DNA of 64,000 bases, taken from the NCBI GenBank assembly GCA_024398875.1, contig JAKSIJ010000002.1:124001-188000 (forward strand), given 5' to 3'. Below, piece by piece: positions 35,193-42,760 of this stretch (positions are counted from its first letter, which is position 1; every line of letters starts with the position of its first letter). Origin of the DNA: Fibrobacter sp. GTDB taxonomy: Bacteria > Fibrobacterota > Fibrobacteria > Fibrobacterales > Fibrobacteraceae. The translations under genes were made by a program, and so were the position numbers. A model generated the notes under the pieces. That model made no database searches and had not been told where the DNA came from. It saw only the letters and a program-made list of their open reading frames with translations.

Positions 35193-35855
35193 GTGCCAGT
35201 GCTTAAAAATGCGGCGAATAAAATCTGGCTTTTTGATTACGACCTCACGCTTTACGGCGAAGAGGAACGCTATGTTCTGAATTCTTTGGACAAGCGCATC
35301 GCCCTCTATGTCCAGAAAACGGTGGGCGGAACTTTTGAACAGGCCAGCGAAATTCGTCGTGACTATCTTCTTCGCTTCGGAACCACTCTCGCGGGTTTGC
35401 AGGCCATGCATGGGGTCAATCCCGAGGACTTCTTCGATTTCATCCATGAACCGGAGTTCTTGATATACCCGAAGGAATCGCCTCAAAAGCGTGAGCTTCT
35501 TCTCTCCTTAAATGGCCGCCGAATTGTTTTTACCAACGGCCGCCACGACTGGAGCGAGGCGGGTATGAGGTCTATGGGTTTTCTGGATGTGATGGACGCG
35601 GTATTTGATTTGAAGCAGATGGACTGGGTAGGGAAGCCTCACGAAAGTGCCTATGAGAAAATGGAAACTTTTTTGGGGAGAACCGTCTCGCAAAATAGTG
35701 ACATCGTTCTCTTGGAAGATTCCCTCCGAAATCTGGAACCGGCGCACAAGCGGGGCTGGACAACAATTTTTGTGAATCCCCTAGCGAAAGCACCGGAATG
35801 GGTGAACTATCAAATACCCCATCTGATGAATTTGTCTGAAATTCTGGAAGGCTAG
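35193..35855 (+). CDS. HAD-family phosphatase, pyrimidine 5'-nucleotidase-like
   Basis: About 220 aa. HAD motif I is WLFDYDLTLYG (nucleophile Asp and DxDxT), motif II VFTNG, motif III the Lys of GKPHESAY, and motif IV VLLEDSLRNLEPA. The LTLY form and a cap after motif I fit the SDT1/YjjG-type nucleotidases. The start is unclear: GTG 35193 and GTG 35199 both begin just before the domain, and GGGAG lies about 12 bases upstream. The longer frame from TTG 35133 is possible but adds nothing family-like. The 3' end overlaps the convergent lipoprotein gene by 4 bases. Confidence 0.75.
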   Translation: MPVLKNAANKIWLFDYDLTLYGEEERYVLNSLDKRIALYVQKTVGGTFEQASEIRRDYLLRFGTTLAGLQAMHGVNPEDFFDFIHEPEFLIYPKESPQKRELLLSLNGRRIVFTNGRHDWSEAGMRSMGFLDVMDAVFDLKQMDWVGKPHESAYEKMETFLGRTVSQNSDIVLLEDSLRNLEPAHKRGWTTIFVNPLAKAPEWVNYQIPHLMNLSEILEG

Positions 35856-36430
35856 TAGAGGGTGTAGTCCTGGACGCTGTTCAGGTCGGCAGGGCGTTCC
35901 TGCTTCACTTCAAAAGAAAGCCTTTGGGTCAGCTTTCGGTGAATTTCTTCCATAGCCTGGTTCGCCAAATCGCTCCGCAACCTACCATAAATCGTTGCGT
36001 GTACCCGCTCCTCTTCTTCAAACTGAACGTGGCTTACCAGAGTATTCTCGCAAAAAACACTCGCCTCGAAAGAAACCTGCCAGGCCTCGTCAACCGGCAT
36101 GATTGGCCAGAAGGGGATGAAGGCGAGGGGCAGTGTCCATGCGCTTTTGGCGGAATTCTCCACAACATTTATGCGGATTTTGGCTTCCCCGCGGCATTGG
36201 CCGCCGTTTGCAAAAGCGTCTCCCAATGCGTTCCCGTATGCATTTTGCAGTTTCTTGTCTAAATATAAGGTGTCCCCACCATAAAATACAGGGATTGCGT
36301 CAAAGGCAGTGATGGGTGTGGCTTGGCTGTCCTGGTCTGAAATTTGGGCTGTTGTCAACCGAGTACTGCACCCTGTAAAGCACAGTGCGATACTAAAAGT
36401 CGCGAATAAAAGCCCTTTTCGGAAATCCAT
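35852..36430 (-). CDS. Putative lipoprotein
   Basis: 192 aa. A lipoprotein signal peptide with lipobox CFTGC (Cys at about 21) is followed by an unrecognised domain with an aromatic, Pro-rich hydrophobic stretch (WTLPLAFIPFWPIMPVDEAW). Near the end the helical segment LANQAMEEIHRKLTQRLSF resembles the end of LPS-assembly or transport-related lipoproteins, but this is weak. TACATTTA lies 4 bases before its ATG, without a ribosome-binding site. Confidence 0.6.
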   Translation of the reverse strand: MDFRKGLLFATFSIALCFTGCSTRLTTAQISDQDSQATPITAFDAIPVFYGGDTLYLDKKLQNAYGNALGDAFANGGQCRGEAKIRINVVENSAKSAWTLPLAFIPFWPIMPVDEAWQVSFEASVFCENTLVSHVQFEEEERVHATIYGRLRSDLANQAMEEIHRKLTQRLSFEVKQERPADLNSVQDYTLY

Positions 36431-36434
36431 GGTC

Positions 36435-36442
36435 TAAATGTA
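36435..36442 (-). promoter_or_regulatory. Putative -7 box of the lipoprotein gene
   Basis: TACATTTA (TAnnTTTG with final A), 4 bases before the ATG at 36430. Confidence 0.35.
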
Positions 36443-36491
36443 GAAGAAATTCGGGCTCTTTTACGCCCTTTTTTCTATTTTCCGGGGTGAG

Positions 36492-37217
36492 ATGCAACAA
36501 GTCGCCTATTTTATATCAGATGCCCACCTTGGCATTGATCCTGCCGGTTCGATTCCCGATAGGGAAGCGAAGCTGGTGGAATTGTTGAACCAGTGGTGCG
36601 GTAAGGCTTCCCATGTAGTCATCGTGGGCGATCTTTTTGAATTCTGGTATGAATATCGCTATTATGTTGCAAAAAGTCATTTTCCTCTGCTGAAAGCCTT
36701 GTGGAATCTTCGCCAAAGTGGTACGGAAGTCCACCTCCTGTGTGGAAATCATGATTTTGCCTATGGGAATTTTTTCCCGGAGATGTTGGGAATTCAGGTC
36801 CACAAGTCGCTGGTGTTGGAAATCCAGGGCAAGAGGGTTTACTTCAAGCATGGGGACGGAGTCGCCCACTCGGATTCGGGGTACCGCTTCCTTCGTAAAA
36901 TTCTGGATTTCCCGTTAAACCGCTTCCTGTTTCGCCAATTACATCCGGATTGGGGCATGGCTCTGGCTCGGTTCGTCGGCCGTAATAGCAGAAAAATAGG
37001 CGAATCTCGAGAGATTCGCCTTGAAGAGTATCTTGAATGGGGAAATCAAGCTCTGGCCCAAGAAAAATGCCAATACTGCATTCATGGCCATCACCATCTC
37101 CCTGGTATCTGGAAGGTAGATAACGGAGTGGTGGCTTCTCCTGGGGAATGGATCTGGAAGCCCTCCTATCTCCAAATGGAGAACGGAGAACTTTCGCTGA
37201 AATCCCTGGAGGATTAG
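36492..37217 (+). CDS. UDP-2,3-diacylglucosamine pyrophosphatase-like metallophosphoesterase
   Basis: 241 aa calcineurin-like phosphoesterase. Metal motifs in order: SDAHLG (DxH, about 10), GDLFEFW (about 48), GNHD (about 87) and HGHHHLPG (about 200). The DLFEFW block and overall length fit LpxH, which splits UDP-diacylglucosamine to lipid X in lipid A synthesis at the inner membrane. LpxH is the best guess, but related phosphoesterases exist. The ribosome site GGGGTGAG is close to ATG 36492. Confidence 0.75.
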   Translation: MQQVAYFISDAHLGIDPAGSIPDREAKLVELLNQWCGKASHVVIVGDLFEFWYEYRYYVAKSHFPLLKALWNLRQSGTEVHLLCGNHDFAYGNFFPEMLGIQVHKSLVLEIQGKRVYFKHGDGVAHSDSGYRFLRKILDFPLNRFLFRQLHPDWGMALARFVGRNSRKIGESREIRLEEYLEWGNQALAQEKCQYCIHGHHHLPGIWKVDNGVVASPGEWIWKPSYLQMENGELSLKSLED

Positions 37218-37645
37218 AAGGATCCGTGGCCTTCAGAGGCCTTGATCATCTTCTTGCTGCTGTTTTCACCCCAGATCTTTGCCACCAAGTCCATGCTGGC
37301 AAATTCCGCCCACTTCTGGTCCATCCAGCACCAGTGATGGATGGTGTCCCCTCCCATGATGATGCCCTTGTCGTTTACCCAGTTGGTGTCGGCAGAGAAG
37401 GTCATGGATTCGGGAGTGTGGATGATGCCATATTCATCCTTGGTTTCTTCTTGGGTAAGCGTCCAGGACTTGCCATCGGTACGCTTGAAGAGGGCGACGT
37501 TGAACACCACCAAGATGGCGAGCACAACGATGCCAAATTTGACATTCTTCTTGGAGAGAAGAACGATAAGCAACAACAAGAGCAGAATGCTGACTGCTGC
37601 AAAGTTGTAATGGATGGTGTAGAAAGCTTTTAAAACATCAATCAT
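37214..37645 (-). CDS. Small membrane protein of unknown function
   Basis: 143 aa. Two adjacent N-terminal membrane spans (about 15-30 and 36-52) are followed by a hydrophilic C-terminal part (about 55-143) with several Trp and His residues (HHWCWMDQKWAEF). No family recognised. It is 3 bases downstream of the 233-aa gene on the same strand, so the two form an operon. The end overlaps the convergent lpxH-like gene by 4 bases. Confidence 0.6.
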   Translation of the reverse strand: MIDVLKAFYTIHYNFAAVSILLLLLLIVLLSKKNVKFGIVVLAILVVFNVALFKRTDGKSWTLTQEETKDEYGIIHTPESMTFSADTNWVNDKGIIMGGDTIHHWCWMDQKWAEFASMDLVAKIWGENSSKKMIKASEGHGSF

Positions 37646-37648
37646 TGT

Positions 37649-38350
37649 TTAGCCTTTCTTGCTTTTTTTTGTGGTTTTTGCACCGGCCTTCTGAGCGGAG
37701 AGGAGCGATGCGACGTTGAAGGTCAAGGATTTTCCGTCTACCTTGCAATCGGTGCGGAAGCTTTGTTTGGGAAGGGCGATTCCGTTAGAGGAAAGCGTCC
37801 CCATGAAAGAAGCGTTGGCGTGGCTAGCGATGGTGCGCACGTTAATGAAACCCTTCTTGCCAAAGGTCAACTTAAAGGTTTTCTTGGCGGCATCGAATTC
37901 TGCGGTCATGGTGTTGTTCTTCACGGTTTCCATGGCAGTGCAGGTGCGCTTGTCAAAAATAATGGTTCCACGAGAGTCAATGGAAAGCATGGTGAGGCCA
38001 GCGGAATTACGGCAGGGGAGAATTTCCCAAGCGCCCTTCTTCTTGGCGGGAGTCTTTCCTGTAAACACGAACTTTGTGCCTTCCTTTGTCATTGTGTAAG
38101 CGCCGGTCTCAATCTTAGAGCCGACAGCATTCAGGGCACCCTTGAAATAAAGAATATAACCAGCACCATTGGCCATAAAGCGATAGGAAGTGGTTTTCAA
38201 AACCTTAGATGGAGTCACTGCAATGCGCTTACCTGCCTTGTCCACCTCGATATCGGCATAAGGCATCTTTTCAAGTTTGAGTTCCTTAGAAGTTTCTTCA
38301 TTAAAACGAATGAAACCACGAATGTCCATCTTTACAACAAATTTATCCAT
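37649..38350 (-). CDS. Conserved hypothetical soluble protein
   Basis: 233 aa. Two similar halves can be seen: MDIRGFIRFNEETSKELKLE...RIAVTPSK in the first and LSIDSRGTIIFDK...TFKLTFGKKG in the second. This suggests an internal duplication of a small beta-rich domain. The tail is Lys-rich (KTTKKSKKG). There is no signal peptide or membrane span. AGAGGTG precedes the ATG. First gene of a two-gene operon. Function unknown. Confidence 0.6.
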   Translation of the reverse strand: MDKFVVKMDIRGFIRFNEETSKELKLEKMPYADIEVDKAGKRIAVTPSKVLKTTSYRFMANGAGYILYFKGALNAVGSKIETGAYTMTKEGTKFVFTGKTPAKKKGAWEILPCRNSAGLTMLSIDSRGTIIFDKRTCTAMETVKNNTMTAEFDAAKKTFKLTFGKKGFINVRTIASHANASFMGTLSSNGIALPKQSFRTDCKVDGKSLTFNVASLLSAQKAGAKTTKKSKKG

Positions 38351-38460
38351 TTGAATTACACCTCTTTTTTAGTTTGGATAGAATCCCAGTGCCGACAAAT
38401 TAGAAAATTTATGGATTTGTGGCAACGCAAAAAGAATTGTAGCTCTGTTTTGTATACAGG

Positions 38461-39252
38461 CTAATCGTTTGTATGGGATTTTTGGATGACCTTTGTCAAT
38501 GTTTGCTGCAGGCTGTTCCCGTTTCGGGCTTCTACTTGGGCGGTCGAAAGTTTTTGAACAACTTGCTGAGCCCGTTCCTCAACAAATTTACGATCTAGAA
38601 TGATGTGTACATTGCTGCGATACTTGTTCAGTGTTTCTAAAGGGAGCTGTTCGGGAGCTCGAATTAAAAATTTGGGATAGAGAATCCTGTATTTGGCAGA
38701 TATGGCTTGGGCGATACTTAGAACGGGGTCAATGAGGATGAATTTTGTTTTTGCATCACCCTGCTCTGCAGCAAGAATTGCTCCCGTTCCACGTCCGACG
38801 GCGAATGCCGGTTGGGCCCCACTAATCTGTGTCGCGCATTCCCAAATCTCCTTAGCGTCGGGTTCGAAAGTCTTGTGCTCGGGAGTCCCTTTGTTATCTG
38901 CACTTCCGCGGTAATTGAAGGTGACTAGAGCAACATCTGGAATGTTTTGCACCTCGGCGATAAACTGTGCTCCATCTTCGTCGGCATCAGGATAATAGAG
39001 TAGTAATGGGGCTGTTTTATCGCCGGCGATAAAACCATTGAGGATGGTTCCGTCTCCAAGAGTACAAGAAATACTTTTGGCGAAATCCTGGATGGCCGCT
39101 CTGGCTTCGTTGTGGCTGATGGCTCTCGGGTAGGCGTTTCTCCGTTCTGTGAGGGCGAGGTAGAACACCATGCTCACATAGAGTAATGCGATGATTCCCA
39201 AAAAGCGTAAAATCCGGGAAAAGAAGCCTAGGATGGTTTTCTTGAATTCCAT
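38461..39252 (-). CDS. Membrane-anchored alpha/beta-hydrolase-like protein, possibly inactive
   Basis: 263 aa. An N-terminal span (about 12-32) anchors a domain with alpha/beta-hydrolase features: LLLYYPDADEDG, ALVTFNYRGSADNKG and AFAVGRGTGAIL. At the nucleophile elbow (GxSxG) the sequence is GRGTG, so Ser is replaced by Thr, and a clear catalytic His is not visible. It may be a non-enzymatic relative. TAAATTCT lies 4 bases before the ATG. It is a single gene; a minus-strand terminator lies just upstream, so it has its own promoter. Confidence 0.6.
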   Translation of the reverse strand: MEFKKTILGFFSRILRFLGIIALLYVSMVFYLALTERRNAYPRAISHNEARAAIQDFAKSISCTLGDGTILNGFIAGDKTAPLLLYYPDADEDGAQFIAEVQNIPDVALVTFNYRGSADNKGTPEHKTFEPDAKEIWECATQISGAQPAFAVGRGTGAILAAEQGDAKTKFILIDPVLSIAQAISAKYRILYPKFLIRAPEQLPLETLNKYRSNVHIILDRKFVEERAQQVVQKLSTAQVEARNGNSLQQTLTKVIQKSHTND

Positions 39253-39287
39253 ACCCAGAATTTAGAAAGTTGCGGGCAAAATGGGGA

Positions 39288-39323
39288 CAAAAAAGAACCT
39301 CCGCTGATTTACAACGGAGGTTC
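39288..39323 (-). terminator. Minus-strand terminator with no gene upstream of it
   Basis: Stem GAACCTCCG / CGGAGGTTC with an 11-nt loop, followed by TTTTTTG on the minus strand. The only minus-strand DNA it could serve is 39324-39500, where no protein is encoded. Confidence 0.7.
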
Positions 39324-39395
39324 GAGGGATGGGATTGGGTGTTCCCTAAAATTAGACAAAATTTTTGCGGAATGGCAGGGGTGAAAGAACTAAAA

Positions 39396-39475
39396 GTGTT
39401 CTCAATGTGTTCTTTTTTTGTAAAAATAGGAAAATATTGAAATTTTAGGCTCGTTTTTACTGAATGAAGTGTTCT
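39396..39475. promoter_or_regulatory. Three GTGTTCT direct repeats upstream of the TIGR02147 gene
   Basis: GTGTTCT occurs at 39396-39402, 39407-39413 and 39469-39475. The first also forms an inverted pair with AGAAC at 39385-39390. They sit before the regulator gene and could be operator sites. Confidence 0.35.
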
Positions 39476-39491
39476 CGTAATCAAATAAAAT

Positions 39492-39499
39492 TATCTTTT
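39492..39499 (+). promoter_or_regulatory. Putative -7 box of the TIGR02147 gene
   Basis: TATCTTTT ends 6 bases before ATG 39506. No ribosome-binding site is present between. Confidence 0.4.
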
Positions 39500-39505
39500 A
39501 TATCG

Positions 39506-40351
39506 ATGAACGTATACGCCTATTATAACTATCGAAAGTATCTGCAGGACTACTACGAGTACCGCAAGTCTGTACAGCGGTATTTCTCCTACAGGTCTTT
39601 TGCCCGCAAGGCCGGATACTCCTCTTCGGGCTTCTACCTGGATTTGATTCGGGGCCGAAAGTCTTTGACGCCCCAAATGCTTCCCAAGTTCATTGCAGCC
39701 TTGGGCTTGAACGAGAAGGAAGCCCGCTATTTCACCTTGATGGTGGATTTCACGCACGCTACAACGCCTGTGTCCAAGCAGCAGATTTTTGACCAGATGT
39801 CTGCGCTCCTTCCTCGGGCAGTGAAGACTCTTACAAAAAATCAGCAGGAATACTACAGCAAGTGGTATTACGTGGCGGCTCGCGAGGCGCTGTCTGTCCT
39901 GAATGTAAACGAGGGAAACATTCAGGAGTTGGCGCTGTTCCTCAGTCCAAAAATCTCTCTGCCTCAGGCAAAACAGGCCATACAGCTGCTTTTGGACCTA
40001 GGCCTTATAGAAAAAACGGATGGCTTCTACAAGTCTGTGAATAAGACCGTTACCAGCGGTCGCGAAGTTGCGCCTCTTTTTGTGCACCAGTTTCAGAAGC
40101 AGATGATTGATTTGGCAAAGGATGCCTTGGACCATTACACAACGGCAAGGCGAAACATCTCAACTACCACCATGAGCGTTTCTGCCGATGGGCTGGAGCG
40201 GATTATCCGAAAAATCGATATGTTCCAGAAGGAAATTTTGGATATTGTTCATTCCGATAATGGCGAGACGATGTTGTGTGAGTTGAATGTGCAGTTTTTC
40301 CCCTTGAGCAAGGAAAAGTGTGCAGAAGATAAGGGGGAGGATGGGAAATGA
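39506..40351 (+). CDS. TIGR02147 family regulator-like protein
   Basis: 281 aa. The N-terminus NVYAYYNYRKYLQDYYEYRK followed by YFSYRSFARKAGYSSSGFYL, then GLNEKEARYFTLMVDFTHA, is characteristic of TIGR02147 proteins, which are numerous in Fibrobacter. Residues 30-70 look like a helix-turn-helix (SFARKAGYSSSGFYLDLIRG). A second winged-helix-like region (LPQAKQAIQLLLDLGLIEKTD) is at about 150-180. It probably acts as a DNA-binding regulator of the adjoining lipoprotein gene. ATG 39506 is chosen because the family starts there. The stop overlaps the next ATG (ATGA). Confidence 0.85.
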   Translation: MNVYAYYNYRKYLQDYYEYRKSVQRYFSYRSFARKAGYSSSGFYLDLIRGRKSLTPQMLPKFIAALGLNEKEARYFTLMVDFTHATTPVSKQQIFDQMSALLPRAVKTLTKNQQEYYSKWYYVAAREALSVLNVNEGNIQELALFLSPKISLPQAKQAIQLLLDLGLIEKTDGFYKSVNKTVTSGREVAPLFVHQFQKQMIDLAKDALDHYTTARRNISTTTMSVSADGLERIIRKIDMFQKEILDIVHSDNGETMLCELNVQFFPLSKEKCAEDKGEDGK

Positions 40352-41718
40352 GAAAATTTGGCGTAACACCAATATATTTGAGGGTGGTTATTGCCTCTTT
40401 GCTTGCTGTACTTTTTGCGTGCAGTGAAAGTGAAGATGTAGCAGGGACTGCCACCCAGACGGAAAACACGGTTGCCGGCCTTGTGACTCATGCCGATGGA
40501 TCTGTGGCGATGATGGCTCGCGTGCGCATGGCAAAGGTTTTGGATGAGACGGATTCTCTTCGCATGCCTGAATATGTTGAGACGAATACTGACGAGGAGG
40601 GTAGGTTCTCCTTTGGTTCTGCAATTGCAGATACCTTCCAGTTGGCTGTCATCGATGAGGAAACGCGGGAATTGTCCTATCTACCTAGGGTTACAGCGGA
40701 GTCTAGCGAATATGAACTCATCCAGTTGGAGCCTGCAGCTGTATTTGAGGGTGTTCTTTACTACGACAAGAATGCTGAACTTGAGGTGGCGGTTGGTTCC
40801 CATTTCAAAGTCTTTGTTCCTGGGACGCCGTTCTTCCAGAATGTCTTTGCCGGGGATAGTTTCGCGGTTCTCATTCCTTCTGGAACCTGGTGGTTTACCT
40901 TCTGCCCTGGAGATCCCCATATCGTCGCAAAATTGGAGGAATCCGGTTTAGAAAAAGGCCACATCTATCGTTCTTGGGAAATGACGGAACCTGTTGAAAA
41001 AGGTGATACTGTAACTGCTGGTCCGTTCCTCTGGAGCCCAGAAAAGGAAATCGACACCCTGATGAAAAAAATAGAGGAAATCTCTTGGATTACGGGTGTC
41101 GCCATGTGTGATTCGGGCCCATGCAATGGGGCGGAGGTCATGGTGATAACGGATCTTTACGGCTTCGACTTTGTGGAGGGAGATTCTACAACATTTACGC
41201 CTTACACCCGGACGGACAGTCTTGGTCGCTGGTGGTTGCCTGCTCCTACCAACCTCCCGAACGATACATTTAGGGTGGAAATCCGCATGGAAACCGATGG
41301 CGGGGTGACGGCAATGGGCCTTTCCAAGTATTGGGAGGCGGCTGCGTTGAGGGATCGGGACACCCTTCAATTGGATTCCGTGGTATTGACTGCTCCATCC
41401 GGTTTGCTGAGTGTGGTAAGCCTGGTTGTTCCTGAAGAGAACGAGGGCTCAAACTGCATGGTTAATAGTGTGGTGATTGGAGTTAAGGGAACAGCTCATT
41501 TCGTTAGGGAAGTGACTTGCAACCCTCTGGCGCTCCAAAACATCCCCGCCGGAGGTGCGGAACTGGTGCTTTACACAGGTGATTCAAAGGTGGTTTCTAC
41601 CCTAAAACAGCAGAAAACGCCAATGGATTGGTACGTTACCCTTATTAACGTGGATTTACCCAAGGGTGGGGCTTTGGAATATCAGGGGATCACCTATACC
41701 CCTCCAACCCTAAAATAA
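40348..41718 (+). CDS. Lipoprotein with carboxypeptidase-regulatory-like domains, partner of TIGR02147
   Basis: 456 aa. Lipobox VLFAC (Cys about 26) after a signal peptide. The first mature domain (VAGLVTHADGSVAMMARVRMA...DEEGRFSFGSAIADTFQLAV) resembles a carboxypeptidase-regulatory or CNA-B-like beta-sandwich, and a second similar unit is at about 245-340. It should sit on the cell surface or in the periplasm. Translation is coupled to the TIGR02147 gene by a 4-base overlap. The regulator-lipoprotein pairing is typical of Fibrobacter. Role unknown. Confidence 0.7.
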   Translation: MRKFGVTPIYLRVVIASLLAVLFACSESEDVAGTATQTENTVAGLVTHADGSVAMMARVRMAKVLDETDSLRMPEYVETNTDEEGRFSFGSAIADTFQLAVIDEETRELSYLPRVTAESSEYELIQLEPAAVFEGVLYYDKNAELEVAVGSHFKVFVPGTPFFQNVFAGDSFAVLIPSGTWWFTFCPGDPHIVAKLEESGLEKGHIYRSWEMTEPVEKGDTVTAGPFLWSPEKEIDTLMKKIEEISWITGVAMCDSGPCNGAEVMVITDLYGFDFVEGDSTTFTPYTRTDSLGRWWLPAPTNLPNDTFRVEIRMETDGGVTAMGLSKYWEAAALRDRDTLQLDSVVLTAPSGLLSVVSLVVPEENEGSNCMVNSVVIGVKGTAHFVREVTCNPLALQNIPAGGAELVLYTGDSKVVSTLKQQKTPMDWYVTLINVDLPKGGALEYQGITYTPPTLK

Positions 41719-41723
41719 TGGCA

Positions 41724-41751
41724 AAAACCCCTTGCCGAATTAAGGAGTTTT
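41724..41751 (+). terminator. Weak hairpin after the lipoprotein gene
   Basis: AAAACCCCTT / AAGGAGTTTT with one mismatch and an 8-nt loop; no long T run beyond the stem. It also contains the CTTG (41731-41734) that lies about 19 bases before the tRNA -7 box. Confidence 0.4.
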
Positions 41752-41753
41752 GC

Positions 41754-41761
41754 TACATTTG
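41754..41761 (+). promoter_or_regulatory. Putative -7 box of tRNA-Gln
   Basis: TACATTTG, with CTTG 19 bases upstream as a possible -33 element. A hairpin TTTGAG / CTCAAA (41772-41789) lies between the box and the tRNA. Confidence 0.5.
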
Positions 41762-41801
41762 GCAACGCTTATTTGAGTTTTGGCTCAAATTTGTGGATTA
41801 T

Positions 41802-41872
41802 TGAGCTATGGTGTAATGGTAGCACAACAGATTCTGACTCTGTTTGTCTAGGTTCGAATCCTGGTAGCTCAA
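41802..41872 (+). tRNA. tRNA-Gln (anticodon CTG)
   Basis: Acceptor arms TGAGCTA / TAGCTCA pair fully. Anticodon stem ACAGA / TCTGT encloses loop TTCTGAC, giving anticodon CTG (Gln, codon CAG). The T-arm has GGTTCGAATCC. The 3' CCA is not encoded. A terminator follows within a few bases. Confidence 0.95.
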
Positions 41873-41874
41873 CG

Positions 41875-41900
41875 AAGCCTCTCTAAGAGAGGCTTTTCTT
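41875..41900 (+). terminator. Rho-independent terminator of tRNA-Gln
   Basis: Perfect 9-bp stem AAGCCTCTC / GAGAGGCTT with loop TAA, followed by TTCTTTTTTT. Confidence 0.9.
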
Positions 41901-41947
41901 TTTTTGAAGATTCCAAAGCGCTTTTTCTTTTTATTTTCGATGTAGTT

Positions 41948-42712
41948 ATGGAGTTTTTTGATTATTTCGAAGGAATTTATGGCGACCGCTGGCCGGCTTT
42001 ACTGGAGGCGTTGAAGGGTGAAGGCTGTGCAGCAGAACTTCGCTTTGGAGAAAATCTGGAACCCTATTTTTTAGATGAAGCTTCTATTTTCGCGGCGGAA
42101 TGCTTGCAGGTTGAGCCGGGAATGGAAGTCCTAGACATGTGTGCTGCTCCTGGAGGTAAAACCCTGGTGCTCGCCTCGAAATTACAGAGGGAGGGTTCCT
42201 TACAAAGTAACGACCGCTCTCCCGATCGCAGACTGCGACTCCAGCATGTTATCGAGAATTCCTTGCCGGAATCTTGGCGCAACATCATCCGTGTGACGGG
42301 TTATGATGGAATGAAGTTTGGCCTCCACAAGAAGGAATCTTATGACCGGATTCTTTTGGATGCCCCCTGTTCTTCTGACCGCCATGTGTTGAATGCTCCG
42401 CAGTATTTGAAGGAATGGTCTAGCAAACGAGTGAAGCGACTTTCTGTAGAGCAGGGCGCATTACTTGCTTCTGCGGTGGATGCACTGCGCCCAGGGGGAG
42501 TTCTTGTGTATGGCACCTGTGCTCTTTCTCCGTTGGAAAATGATGCTGTTGTTTCGAAGATTTTAAAGAAGCGTCCTTCGATGGAACTTGACTTTATCAA
42601 GGATATTCCTGAGGGTGCGGATAGAACAGAGTGTGGCGTTCACATATTGCCTGATAAGGCTAAAGGCTCTGGTCCTATTTATTGTGCTCGATTGCGGAAG
42701 AAATCGGCTTAA
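41948..42712 (+). CDS. RsmB/NSUN-type RNA (cytosine-5) methyltransferase
   Basis: 254 aa. SAM-binding motif VLDMCAAPGGKTLVLA (about 60-75), DAPCSSD with one catalytic Cys (about 138-144), and YGTCALSPLEND with the other Cys (about 180-191). These are the two Cys motifs of the m5C methyltransferase family. It lacks the N-terminal NusB-like domain and the C-terminal PUA part of RsmB/RsmF, so it resembles the short NSUN4-like branch. The target is probably rRNA. It is a single gene between the tRNA and the PEGA protein gene. Confidence 0.85.
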   Translation: MEFFDYFEGIYGDRWPALLEALKGEGCAAELRFGENLEPYFLDEASIFAAECLQVEPGMEVLDMCAAPGGKTLVLASKLQREGSLQSNDRSPDRRLRLQHVIENSLPESWRNIIRVTGYDGMKFGLHKKESYDRILLDAPCSSDRHVLNAPQYLKEWSSKRVKRLSVEQGALLASAVDALRPGGVLVYGTCALSPLENDAVVSKILKKRPSMELDFIKDIPEGADRTECGVHILPDKAKGSGPIYCARLRKKSA

Positions 42713-42748
42713 TTTTTGAATTTTTGCGGTTTTCCTCGTAAATTTATT

Positions 42749-42756
42749 TATCTTTG
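42749..42756 (+). promoter_or_regulatory. Putative -7 box of the PEGA protein gene
   Basis: TATCTTTG, exact TAnnTTTG match, ending 4 bases before ATG 42761 without a ribosome-binding site. Confidence 0.5.
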
Positions 42757-42760
42757 AAGT

